From: JBGTGG01 sp041746855
GTDB taxonomy: Bacteria; Bacteroidota; Bacteroidia; Cytophagales; Cyclobacteriaceae
Assembly: GCA_041746855.1 (NCBI GenBank)
Contig: JBGTGG010000289.1
Location: 1-9,792, forward strand
Direction of reading: 5' to 3'
DNA: 9,792 nucleotides
Position 1 is the stretch's first letter. Every line of letters starts with the position of its first letter. Position numbers and translations under genes: made by a program. Under the pieces are notes generated by a model. It was not told the DNA's origin, made no database searches, and saw only the letters and a program-made list of their open reading frames with translations. Shown here piece after piece: positions 1 through 6,330 of this stretch.

Positions 1-209
1 AATCAGATAAATCACCTATCGCAATTCGAGGACGATTCTTCTTAAAAATTGCGAAAGGTCGGCAGTTTTATTTTTCCCTTGTCCCACGTTTTATTCTATT
101 AAAGTCCAAGTTGTCCTTAAGCCGTTCACTTGTCCTCTTGCGAAATCTTTGTTAGTAGAATGTTACCCGTTAGATGACAAAATAAAAAGCGCAGTTTCCA
201 AGTTATTCC
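1..209. other. Non-coding or unresolved left edge
   Basis: I see no gene here that I can support. Plus frame 1 is open from the window edge to a TAA at 43-45, so the last 14 codons of an upstream plus-strand gene could end here, but that is too short to identify. Plus frame 3 is open for about 57 codons to 173 but has no start and an ordinary composition. An 8-bp inverted repeat (TCGCAATT at 19-26, AATTGCGA at 47-54) could form a weak long-looped hairpin. It is followed by a T-rich tract around 66-76, so it could end an upstream plus-strand transcript. Confidence 0.3.
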
Positions 210-1742
210 TCACTCCGTTGCCTTTGCCAGTTTCGTTAACGAATAAATATCCTTCCGCCTGTCTTTCAAATTCGTAACGGATCCGTGGTGGTTCAGGTCT
301 TTGATCAAATCCAATTCAACATCCACAATCAACGTCATTTCTGTATTCGGGGTAGCCTCGGCTTTCACTCCGTTCGTTGGGAAAGCAAAATCAGAAGGGG
401 TAAACACAGCCGATTGTGCATACTGGATATCCATGTTGTTCACTTTTGGCAAGTTTCCAACGCATCCGGCAATGGCCACATAACATTCATTTTCAATCGC
501 GCGCGCCATCGCACAATTGCGTACACGGGTATAGCCGTTTTGGGTATCCGTTAAAAATGGCACAAACAAAATCCCCAATCCCTCTTCCGCCAACAAACGT
601 GGGAGCTCTGGAAATTCAACATCATAACAAATCAACACGCCTATCTTTCCGCAGTCGGTTTCAAAAACTTTTAAGTGATCACCACCGGTCATTCCCCAAT
701 GTGTTTTTTCACTCGGGGTCACGTGTATTTTTGTGTACTGCTCGAATGTTCCGTTGCGCCTGCACAGGTAGCCTACATTATACAATTTACCGTCCACTAA
801 GTGCGGCATGCTTCCAGTGATAATGTTTGAATTATACGCAACTGCAAAATCCGTGAACTTCTGGCGAAGTTGATCGGTATACTGTGCCAATCTCCTGATC
901 GCTTCGTTTTCCTTCAAGTGGTTAAACTCTGCCATCAAAGGCGCATGAAACAACTCCGGAAATAAAATAAAATCGCTTTCGTATCCGGAAGCCGCATCAA
1001 TAAAAAACTCTATCTGCTCACAGAGTGCATCAAAGTCTTTGAACGGACGCATCTGCCATTGTACAAGGGCCAGGCGTACATTCGAAATTTTACTGTTGAT
1101 GAACTTCTTCTTCTTCTCGTAATAGATATTGTTCCACTCAATCAGCGCAGCATACTCCATTGACTCTTTATCCCCCGGAAGGTAAGCCTTCAAAATTTTT
1201 ACCACGTGAAAATCGTTTGCCAATTGAAACGACAACGTAGGATCATAAATTTCCTTAAGCTTCACCCGATCAATATATTCCTTAGTGGTCAGCGTGTCGG
1301 AAAACTTTTTATAGTTTGGCAGCCTGCCGCCCGCAACGATCGATTTTAGGTTCAACGTCTCGCATAGTTCCTTCCGCGCATTGTACAACCTGCGGGCAAG
1401 CCGCATGCCTCTGAAATCCGGATGGATAAAAATTTCAATGCCGTATAATACATCTCCTTTCGGGTCATGGGTTGAGAATGTATAGGTTCCTGTGATTTCT
1501 TCATACGTATGGTTGTCGCCAAAGCGATCATAATCAACGATGATGGACAACGCAGTGCCTACTACTTTTCCGTTTACACGTACGCAAATTTGTCCTTCCG
1601 GAAAAATGTTCAACAGTTCATGTATATGATTTTCGCGCCAGTATGCGCCCCACTCTTTATAGGCTTGCAGCATGCTATCTTTCAAATCCAGATAGTCATC
1701 CATGTTAAGGTTTCCTATCTCTACCTTCATCGTACTCTCCAT
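210..1742 (-). CDS. GNAT acetyltransferase / carbon-nitrogen hydrolase (nitrilase superfamily) fusion
   Basis: This 510-residue protein has two catalytic domains. Residues about 5-210 form a GNAT N-acetyltransferase; the acetyl-CoA binding segment is FIHPDFRGMRLARRLY (105-120), with the R-G-x-x-x-A loop at 111-116. Residues about 221-500 form a carbon-nitrogen hydrolase with a complete Glu-Lys-Cys set: E263 in FPELF, K338 in YTKIH and C372 in LICYDVEFPE. A cytosolic amidase-type reaction together with acetyl transfer is expected, but the substrates are unknown. This domain order is known in the nitrilase superfamily, where one branch carries RimI-like N-terminal domains. The start is uncertain. 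Met1 has no Shine-Dalgarno, whereas Met5 lies 6 bases after GGAG, so translation may begin at 1730. No signal peptide is present. The gene follows the CBS gene on the same strand after 149 bp that holds two hairpins, so it may have its own promoter, though I found no clear one. The family call is firm; the substrate cannot be given. Confidence 0.92.
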   Translation of the reverse strand: MESTMKVEIGNLNMDDYLDLKDSMLQAYKEWGAYWRENHIHELLNIFPEGQICVRVNGKVVGTALSIIVDYDRFGDNHTYEEITGTYTFSTHDPKGDVLYGIEIFIHPDFRGMRLARRLYNARKELCETLNLKSIVAGGRLPNYKKFSDTLTTKEYIDRVKLKEIYDPTLSFQLANDFHVVKILKAYLPGDKESMEYAALIEWNNIYYEKKKKFINSKISNVRLALVQWQMRPFKDFDALCEQIEFFIDAASGYESDFILFPELFHAPLMAEFNHLKENEAIRRLAQYTDQLRQKFTDFAVAYNSNIITGSMPHLVDGKLYNVGYLCRRNGTFEQYTKIHVTPSEKTHWGMTGGDHLKVFETDCGKIGVLICYDVEFPELPRLLAEEGLGILFVPFLTDTQNGYTRVRNCAMARAIENECYVAIAGCVGNLPKVNNMDIQYAQSAVFTPSDFAFPTNGVKAEATPNTEMTLIVDVELDLIKDLNHHGSVTNLKDRRKDIYSLTKLAKATE

Positions 1743-1792
1743 AAAAACTCGCAGTATTTAAATATTTATCCGAAATGGAATTCAGATAATAT

Positions 1793-1824
1793 ACAAAAGG
1801 ATTGCCGAAGTAGCAACCCTTTGT
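1793..1824 (-). terminator. Imperfect hairpin between CBS gene and fusion gene
   Basis: ACAAAAGGATTGC at 1793-1805 pairs with GCAACCCTTTGT at 1813-1824 around a 7-base loop, with one bulge and one mismatch. Read on the minus strand the 3' arm ends CCTTTTGT, so there is only a short T-run. It lies about 70 bp beyond the CBS stop codon and could stop that transcript or attenuate read-through into the fusion gene. The terminator role is inferred; the pairing is directly visible. Confidence 0.4.
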
Positions 1825-1843
1825 AAAATAAAGCGAACGATTG

Positions 1844-1861
1844 AAGGAATTAAAATTCCTT
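1844..1861. repeat. 18-bp AT-rich perfect palindrome
   Basis: AAGGAATT at 1844-1851 and AATTCCTT at 1854-1861 are exact inverted repeats separated by two bases. It sits 30 bp past the stop codon of the CBS gene. It could be a small 3'-end hairpin of that transcript or a binding site for a dimeric protein. There is no T-run after it on either strand, so a classic terminator is not supported. Confidence 0.45.
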
Positions 1862-1891
1862 ATTGCAACAATCAAAGAATGTTTGTAGCAA

Positions 1892-2356
1892 CTACCACGT
1901 AGTAGGATTTATATTTTTCGCGGCCCGCAAAATGTCGCGTCTGCTTACCTGGCCGAGCAACACACCGTTTTCAACAACCGGCAACCTACGAATAGGTGTG
2001 GTCAAGAAATCGTTTGCGGCACTTACTACATCGGTATCGGGTGAAATAGTTTTTACTTTTGCAGTCATGTAATCCGAAACTTTCTGGTTATCACTGGGCA
2101 GGTTGTGATAGGCCTGATCAACGATGATGCGCAGGCAATCCTTTTCTGAAATGATCCCCACTAGTTTACGACTTTCATCCAATACAGGAGCACCCGAAAT
2201 CCTTTTTTCAATAATGATGTCAATCACTTCATGAATACTCTGATCGGGTTTGAACGTTACGAGGTCTTTGGCTTTGACCATGTAGTTGACAACAGATTCG
2301 TATTGGGCTTTCGATGATGCGGGAGAGTCTTTCGTTAAGTTGGGTGTGAAATTCAT
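1892..2356 (-). CDS. CBS-domain protein (tandem CBS pair)
   Basis: This 154-residue protein consists almost entirely of two CBS motifs, at about residues 21-83 and 92-148. Each ends in the typical strand-helix signature: VGIISEKDCLR (66-76) and LGQVSRRDIL (134-143). A CBS pair folds into one Bateman module that usually binds adenine nucleotides such as AMP, ATP or SAM and regulates a partner. Here no catalytic or transport domain is attached, so it is a stand-alone sensor or regulatory subunit, and the partner cannot be read from the sequence. No signal peptide or membrane segment is seen, so it is cytosolic. It starts at an ATG about 50 bases downstream of a good Bacteroidota-type promoter and is therefore likely transcribed separately from the methyltransferase gene upstream. 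The length fits the family. Confidence 0.9.
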   Translation of the reverse strand: MNFTPNLTKDSPASSKAQYESVVNYMVKAKDLVTFKPDQSIHEVIDIIIEKRISGAPVLDESRKLVGIISEKDCLRIIVDQAYHNLPSDNQKVSDYMTAKVKTISPDTDVVSAANDFLTTPIRRLPVVENGVLLGQVSRRDILRAAKNINPTTW

Positions 2357-2409
2357 GTTAATTCTGTGTTATGGGTTGAGTATAGAATTATCTTTGGTTA
2401 TCGTAACAT

Positions 2410-2441
2410 GAAAGGTACAAATTTTTGCAATCGTTTTCAAA
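2410..2441 (-). promoter_or_regulatory. Bacteroidota-type promoter for the CBS gene
   Basis: Read on the minus strand, TTTG (2441-2438) is followed after exactly 20 bases by TACCTTTC (2417-2410). This matches the Bacteroidota sigma-factor pattern TTTG-N19-21-TAnnTTTG at all but the last base. The expected transcript start near 2404 leaves a leader of about 50 bases before the ATG at 2356. Confidence 0.5.
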
Positions 2442-2461
2442 ACCAAATAATCAATCCCGGC

Positions 2462-3214
2462 TTACTTTTTCCGACACTCTATGAGCCAGTCCCAGGGAAA
2501 CGGTGCACCCATCCATTTTGGAGGGCTTTCGAACTCCGTCCGCCAGGAATATTCTATTTTCGCAAGGGCGGTAATGGTAAAGCCAGCATCCCCAAATAGC
2601 CAGTGAATTTCAGGTTCTGAAAAATGTTTGGTGGGAACCTCATTGATTTTAATAATGCCTTCAATCAGGTTCACGGTGGTATTATCATAGTACGCTAATT
2701 CTGCAACGGGTATATCATCGGGCTGAACCCCTTCCTTTGCATACCACTGAATCATGCGTTGTGAAGCATATAGCACTGATTCCAGGGAAGGAACCACCAC
2801 CACAGCCGCACCCCCTGGGTTCAAGGTGTTGTATAGGTTTCGAATCATTTCAATGTTTTTTGCATATTCCGGAAGCATGATCACGTTGCAACAAAACGCA
2901 AAATCAACCTTCGGTAAGCGAAGACCTGGTGTTGAAAGATCAACCTTTTTGTAGGTAATATTATCGTATTCGTTGACTTTGGCCTGTTGGAGACAGGTTG
3001 CTGAAATATCCAGTGCCAATACAGACTTAAAAGCCGGAGAGAGTAGCGGAAAAGCCTTTCCTATCCCACATCCAAAATCGATTGCGTATTTTTCATTGCT
3101 ACTATATTTCCCGATAAACGTGGGGATCAGTTTCTGCTTGTCATTCCTGAAAACATCAAATATTTCATCTTCATATTGCTTCCCGACTTGGTCCCAATGG
3201 TTTTCCTGATCCAT
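2462..3214 (-). CDS. Class I SAM-dependent methyltransferase
   Basis: This 250-residue protein has a Rossmann-type methyltransferase core. Motif I, which binds SAM, is AIDFGCGIGKAFP at residues 44-56. The acidic residue ending strand 2 is D69 in LALDIS. A motif II-like segment VDFAFCCNVIM lies at 103-113, and the post-motif LNPGGAAVVVVPS is at 131-143. The order and spacing fit the Methyltransf_11/25 group, usually acting on small molecules, but the substrate cannot be assigned. The C-terminal part after about 150 is family-specific and ends PFPWDWLIECRKK. It is cytosolic, with no signal peptide. It is divergent from the cyclophilin gene across a 146-bp intergenic region. The next gene downstream on the same strand (CBS) has its own promoter in the 105-bp gap. 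The start ATG is preceded by an A-rich stretch and no Shine-Dalgarno. Confidence 0.88.
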   Translation of the reverse strand: MDQENHWDQVGKQYEDEIFDVFRNDKQKLIPTFIGKYSSNEKYAIDFGCGIGKAFPLLSPAFKSVLALDISATCLQQAKVNEYDNITYKKVDLSTPGLRLPKVDFAFCCNVIMLPEYAKNIEMIRNLYNTLNPGGAAVVVVPSLESVLYASQRMIQWYAKEGVQPDDIPVAELAYYDNTTVNLIEGIIKINEVPTKHFSEPEIHWLFGDAGFTITALAKIEYSWRTEFESPPKWMGAPFPWDWLIECRKK

Positions 3215-3360
3215 TTTTACGCTTTAATTCACCTGACTGGAGAACAAGTTTATCCAAATTTGATAGAAATCGGGCATCAATTCCTTCATTTTTCGTATTC
3301 TTGCACCCAAAATTTAAGGGACGAAGCGTCTTCTCCTCCTCAACAAATACGATCACTGAT

Positions 3361-3795
3361 ATGAAAAAAACTGCCGAAATCCACACCAAGAAAGGTATTA
3401 TGAAAATCGAGTTCTTTGAAAAAGATGCTCCAAAAACTGTCGAGAACTTCGTAACACTTGCGCAGAAAGGATTTTATGATGGATTGACATTTCACCGTGT
3501 ACTTCCGAATTTCGTCATTCAAGGCGGTTGCCCGAATGGAATCGGAAACGGTGGCCCAGGTTACCATATTGATTGTGAATTGACCGGTGAAAACCAATAC
3601 CACGACCGTGGGGTCTTATCAATGGCACATGCCGGAAGAAATACAGGTGGTTCGCAATTTTTCATCTGCCACAGCCGCGACAATACCGCACACCTTGATC
3701 GCAACCATACTGTGTTTGGAAAAGTAGTGGAAGGATTGGATGTAATCGATCAAATCAGGCAAGGTGATGTGATGGAAAAAGTAATCATTTCTTAA
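3361..3795 (+). CDS. Cyclophilin-type peptidyl-prolyl cis-trans isomerase
   Basis: This 144-residue, single-domain cyclophilin catalyses cis-trans isomerisation of X-Pro peptide bonds during protein folding. The active-site signature is FHRVLPNFVIQGG (44-56), with R46 and F51 corresponding to R55 and F60 of human cyclophilin A. GSQFFICH (97-104) supplies the conserved Gln and Phe, and HLDRNHTVFGKV (111-122) supplies the Leu and the catalytic-face His (H116). The position of human W121 is His here (H111), a change known in bacterial cyclophilins and associated with weaker cyclosporin A binding. There is no signal peptide, so a cytosolic role is likely. I chose ATG 3361 because the protein then begins at the family's first strand (KKTAEIHTKKG). 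The frame is open upstream to a TTG at 3301, but that extension is not family-like. A 254-residue IF-2-like gene follows after 20 bp, probably in the same transcript. Confidence 0.95.
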   Translation: MKKTAEIHTKKGIMKIEFFEKDAPKTVENFVTLAQKGFYDGLTFHRVLPNFVIQGGCPNGIGNGGPGYHIDCELTGENQYHDRGVLSMAHAGRNTGGSQFFICHSRDNTAHLDRNHTVFGKVVEGLDVIDQIRQGDVMEKVIIS

Positions 3796-3815
3796 AACCG
3801 TTAGTTTCAGTTGCT

Positions 3816-4580
3816 ATGAGATTGCGTCAATTGTCCAGAAAGCTGGAGGTAGATACCGAAAAAATAATCCAGTATTTAAAAACCATCGACCTCCCCTGTG
3901 AAGATGATTCCAATGCAAAGCTTTCGGATGAACAGGTGGAAATACTGATCCAAAAATTTGGGCCGCTAATCGAAGTTGCAACGGAAGAAATCAAACCACT
4001 TGCTGAACCTGTTCAAGAGGAACCAATTGTTGTTAACGAAGAACCTCAAGCCATACAAGAACAAGAGGTGACGGAAATTGTAAAAGATGAACACCAACTT
4101 CCAGAACCTCATCAATCGGAACCAGACGAAGCAATTGATGCTGAGCTGGATGTTATCCGGGCACCAAAAGTAGAACTCACAGGATTGAAAGTGGTGGGCA
4201 AAATTGAGCTGCGCACACCGAAGAAAAAAAAGGATGCTGAAGCAGAATCCACAAAAGAAGAAGTTGCGCTACCGAAACCCAACCGGGCAAGGACAAACGG
4301 CAAGCATCCTAAAAAAGGTCTACCGCGCAAAAATACATTAACCCCTGCCGAGCAACGCGCCCGCGAAGAAAAAATAATGCAGCGCAAAAAGAAGGACGCT
4401 GAAAAACTTGCGAAGAAAAAGAAACGGGAGAATTACCTAAAGAAGGTTACAATAAAGGAGAAGGAAAAAGCTGCCGCTAAAAAAATAAAAACCGAAACGG
4501 TTGCGCATAAACCCCAGGCCAAACCAACAAAGAACGTTGGCCTGATCACGAAGTTCATTAATTGGATGCGCAGGGAGTAA
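3816..4580 (+). CDS. Stand-alone IF-2 N-terminal-region-like protein
   Basis: This 254-residue protein of unknown function has three visible zones. Residues 1-50 (RLRQLSRKL, then KIIQYLKTIDL, NAKLSDEQVEILIQKFG) resemble the small helical N-terminal domain with which Bacteroidota translation initiation factor IF-2 begins. Residues about 51-112 are acidic and Pro/Gln-rich. Residues 114-134 include LTGLKVVGKIEL, which recalls the conserved segment that follows the acidic linker in Bacteroidota IF-2. Residues about 135-248 are strongly Lys/Arg-rich with probable helical or coiled-coil runs, and the end VGLITKFINWMRRE could form an amphipathic helix. No GTPase G motifs are present, so it is not IF-2 itself. 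The basic tail suggests nucleic acid or ribosome contact, which is inference. It follows the cyclophilin gene by 20 bp and is probably cotranscribed with it. The resemblance to IF-2 is from memory and not from an alignment. Confidence 0.8.
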   Translation: MRLRQLSRKLEVDTEKIIQYLKTIDLPCEDDSNAKLSDEQVEILIQKFGPLIEVATEEIKPLAEPVQEEPIVVNEEPQAIQEQEVTEIVKDEHQLPEPHQSEPDEAIDAELDVIRAPKVELTGLKVVGKIELRTPKKKKDAEAESTKEEVALPKPNRARTNGKHPKKGLPRKNTLTPAEQRAREEKIMQRKKKDAEKLAKKKKRENYLKKVTIKEKEKAAAKKIKTETVAHKPQAKPTKNVGLITKFINWMRRE

Positions 4581-4641
4581 CGATTTTCTTTTTCTTTTAA
4601 AACGCTTGACCGCCCGGTATTCATCAAAAGTAGTATCCTTA

Positions 4642-5187
4642 TCAGGACAAAAGGAACAAGAATACCAACGGAAACAACAAACCAATGAGCGCAAGCTTCC
4701 AACCCCGCTTCTTAAAACTTTTATCGCCCGTTTGTATAAACATACCGGTAATGGCAATCGTAAGCATGGCCACACCAAAGATATCGGAATAATAGATCCA
4801 CCACTTGCTGGTGTCCACATGGAGCTTGGTCATTTGCCCCAACACCGGTGTGGTTTTATAGGTGGTGATTATACCTTCCCCGGAAGCTAAATCAACTTCC
4901 ACATCATGGGATACATAGGAAATGCGAAGGGAAGTCTCCGTGCGTTGAAAGCGCCTTAGTTGATCATCAATATTGTTTTCACTGGTAAAGGATGCAATGA
5001 AGTCATCATTAATCATCTCTTGATTATCAGGCAGTTTAACTTTTACTTCCTGGGTGCTGACGGTATACCTGCGGGGGTGCCAATCCTGACGGTGGTTCAA
5101 GAATATACCGGATATTGAAAAGGCAATGATAAGCCCGAGATAAAAGTAAGCAATATCACGGTGTGTATTTCGGGCAGTTAGTTTCAT
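4642..5187 (-). CDS. PepSY-associated TM helix membrane protein
   Basis: This 181-residue inner-membrane protein has TM1 at about 12-31 (DIAYFYLGLIIAFSISGIFL), an exported middle domain at about 35-125, TM2 at about 132-151 (IYYSDIFGVAMLTIAITGMF) and TM3 at about 163-180. The motif GIFLNHRQDWHP after TM1 and the LHVDTSKWWIYYSD segment before TM2 are typical of short Bacteroidota PepSY-associated TM proteins. These are related to the larger PepSY-TM proteins often found near iron or siderophore uptake genes. The conserved histidines H32 and H123 flank the two helices at the same membrane face. The function is not known: electron transfer, haem binding or peptidase regulation are possible but unproven. 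No iron uptake gene is adjacent. The gene is convergent with the IF-2-like gene (61 bp apart) and divergent from the HU gene. No signal peptide cleavage site is evident; TM1 serves as an anchor. Confidence 0.82.
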   Translation of the reverse strand: MKLTARNTHRDIAYFYLGLIIAFSISGIFLNHRQDWHPRRYTVSTQEVKVKLPDNQEMINDDFIASFTSENNIDDQLRRFQRTETSLRISYVSHDVEVDLASGEGIITTYKTTPVLGQMTKLHVDTSKWWIYYSDIFGVAMLTIAITGMFIQTGDKSFKKRGWKLALIGLLFPLVFLFLLS

Positions 5188-5221
5188 ACAACTAATTAAG
5201 TTAGGATTGGTAACAAGCGCG

Positions 5222-5252
5222 CAAATATCTACAGCGCTACCACAGAAAGCAA
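5222..5252 (-). promoter_or_regulatory. Candidate promoter for the PepSY-TM gene
   Basis: Read on the minus strand, TTG (5252-5250) is followed after 20 bases by GATATTTG (5229-5222), one mismatch from TAnnTTTG. This would place the transcript start near 5215, about 28 bases before the ATG at 5187. Confidence 0.38.
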
Positions 5253-5311
5253 GCAGTTGTCAAATCTTCGTAAAGCATTACTGGATACTTATTCCCGCAA
5301 TAAAAATTTAC

Positions 5312-5339
5312 TTGCAATTCAATAAACCTGCTATATTTG
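5312..5339 (+). promoter_or_regulatory. Bacteroidota-type promoter for the HU gene
   Basis: TATATTTG at 5332-5339 is a perfect TAnnTTTG match, with TTG at 5312-5314 upstream at a spacing of 17 bases, slightly short of the usual 19-21. The expected start near 5345 gives a leader of about 30 bases, A/T-rich, ending in an A-rich stretch before the ATG at 5376, as is common for strongly expressed Bacteroidota genes. Confidence 0.55.
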
Positions 5340-5375
5340 CCGCCAGTTATAAATTTTTTAAACCATTACAATCAA

Positions 5376-5645
5376 ATGACGAAAGCAGAACTAATCAGCA
5401 AAATGGCAGAAGATGCCGAAGTGACTAAAGTACAAGCTACAGCCGCTTTAAACTCTTTATTGGAAGCGATCACAAAGACCCTAAAGAAAGGTGAGCGTTT
5501 TGCATTAACCGGTTTCGGTACTTTTTCAGTTACTAAAAGAGCAGCCCGCAAAGGACGTAACCCGTTCACTGGTGAGGCTATCAAAATCAAAGCTAAGAAA
5601 GTAGCCAAGTTCAAAGCTGGTAAAGAGCTTTCTTCAAAGCTGTAA
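5376..5645 (+). CDS. HU-type histone-like DNA-binding protein
   Basis: This 89-residue protein matches the HU/IHF family over its full length (the usual HU is about 90). HU dimers bind and bend DNA non-specifically and shape the nucleoid. The helical dimerisation half is at residues 1-45 (MTKAELISKMAEDAEVTK onward). The beta-saddle starts with GFGTFSV (46-52), and the DNA-intercalating arm tip is RNPFTGE (61-67), with the canonical proline at 63. The C-terminal helix is KVAKFKAGKELSSKL. I chose ATG 5376 because it gives the exact family N-terminus. The in-frame upstream extension to 5337 would start inside the promoter -7 element and is not credible. The gene has its own promoter and terminator and is probably monocistronic. 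Bacteroidota usually carry several HU paralogues, so no gene symbol is assigned. Confidence 0.97.
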   Translation: MTKAELISKMAEDAEVTKVQATAALNSLLEAITKTLKKGERFALTGFGTFSVTKRAARKGRNPFTGEAIKIKAKKVAKFKAGKELSSKL

Positions 5646-5665
5646 TCGATTTACACCAACATAAG

Positions 5666-5700
5666 AAGCCCTGTTCGAGCAATCGCGACAGGGTTTTTTT
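5666..5700 (+). terminator. Rho-independent terminator of the HU gene
   Basis: AAGCCCTGT (5666-5674) pairs with ACAGGGTTT (5688-5696), including one G-T pair, around a 13-base loop. An unbroken run of seven T follows the GGG, at 5694-5700. It begins 20 bp after the HU stop codon. This is the clearest terminator in the window. Confidence 0.85.
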
Positions 5701-5799
5701 ATGTGCTCCACATTGCACCAACACTATAGAGAATTGTGCGCTGAAAAAAATACATTTTTTAATTCAATTGACTATATTCGAAATCTTAAAATTGAATCA

Positions 5800-6264
5800 A
5801 TGGGCAAACTAATCATTAGTAGCTTTAAAGAGTTTGAACAATACGTTGGCCAGGAACTGGGTGTTTCAGATTATCTTACCATCACACAAGATCAAATCAA
5901 CAAATTTGCAGATGCAACACTCGACCACCAATGGATCCACACTGATCCGGATCGCGCCAGTAAAGAAAGCCCGTTTGGTAAACCTATCGCCCACGGATTT
6001 CTGACACTTTCTATTGTTCCGTATTTGTGGGAACAAATAGCACAAATCAACAATACCAAAATGTTGATCAACTATGGTATTGAGAAGTTAAGATTCAATC
6101 AACCGGTTGTTGTTGATAACGAAGTTCGTTTACGTGTTAAATTACAATCCATTGTTGACTTGCGGGGTATCAGCAAAGCACAACTGGATATAACATTGGA
6201 AATAAAGGATAGTAAAAAGCCAGCTTTTACAGGAACATTGATTTTCCTTTACCACTTCATCTAG
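5800..6264 (+). CDS. MaoC/NodN-family dehydratase, (R)-specific enoyl-CoA hydratase-like
   Basis: This 154-residue single hot-dog-fold protein belongs to the MaoC-like group that adds water to trans-2-enoyl-CoA to give (R)-3-hydroxyacyl-CoA. The catalytic dyad lies in FADATLDHQWIHTDPDRA (36-53): D42 and H47 have the Asp-x4-His spacing of the hydratase 2 motif. The segment FGKPIAHGFLTLSIVP (59-74) is the typical following helix, and INYGIEKLRFNQPV (90-103) is conserved in the NodN-like subgroup. I chose ATG 5800 because it gives the family's N-terminus and length. The frame is open upstream to an ATG at 5701, but that lies directly behind the HU terminator and adds unrelated residues. A partial -7 match (TATATTCG, 5773-5780) lies 20 bp upstream without a clear -33 element. 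It is probably cytosolic; the acyl substrate is unknown. No other fatty-acid genes are adjacent. Confidence 0.92.
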   Translation: MGKLIISSFKEFEQYVGQELGVSDYLTITQDQINKFADATLDHQWIHTDPDRASKESPFGKPIAHGFLTLSIVPYLWEQIAQINNTKMLINYGIEKLRFNQPVVVDNEVRLRVKLQSIVDLRGISKAQLDITLEIKDSKKPAFTGTLIFLYHFI

Positions 6265-6283
6265 AAGCTATCTCAAAATAGCA

Positions 6284-6310
6284 CTGTCAGGTTGAGTTTA
6301 TCGAAACCTT
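6284..6310. repeat. Candidate short dispersed intergenic repeat
   Basis: The sequence CTGTCAGGTTGAGTTTATCG, continuing AAACCTT, lies between the convergent MaoC and HTH genes. AAGGTTT and AGGTT/AACCT arms flank a centre that resembles the TGAGCTTGTCGAA core of short intergenic repeats seen in many bacterial genomes, here with C-to-T and G-to-A changes. Only one copy is in this window, so the repeat status rests on memory. It may also act as a weak bidirectional 3'-end hairpin (stem 6289-6293 with 6305-6309). Confidence 0.4.
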
Positions 6311-6330
6311 ATTGATTGACTCCAAACAGC

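Noticed and set aside
78..135. Three TTGTCC words in the left flank
   Set aside because: Spacing is irregular (32 and 19 bp) and the flanking bases differ, so it does not form a repeat array.
3..173. Plus-strand open frame at the left edge
   Set aside because: It has no start codon in the window, reads as low-complexity Leu/Ser/Lys-rich sequence, matches no family I know and ends at a TAG.
3296..3303. TATTCTTG as a -7 element for the cyclophilin gene
   Set aside because: It has one mismatch and no TTG or TTTG at 17-21 bp upstream, so it is not supported as a promoter.
3301..3360. N-terminal extension of the cyclophilin from a TTG
   Set aside because: The extra 20 residues are not signal-peptide-like, and the family start matches ATG 3361 exactly.
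4112..4387. Minus-strand frame inside the IF-2-like gene, rich in Ser/Phe
   Set aside because: Its composition is the complement of the Glu/Lys-rich coding strand, so it is a shadow.
4581..4641. Possible bidirectional terminator between the IF-2-like and PepSY genes (TTTTAAAA palindrome)
   Set aside because: The palindrome has no G/C stem, and no stable hairpin with a T-run is evident.
5337..5375. N-terminal extension of HU
   Set aside because: The start would lie inside the TATATTTG promoter element, and the 89-residue form has the standard HU N-terminus.
5701..5799. N-terminal extension of the MaoC-like protein
   Set aside because: It begins right at the end of the HU terminator T-run and adds 33 residues without family resemblance.
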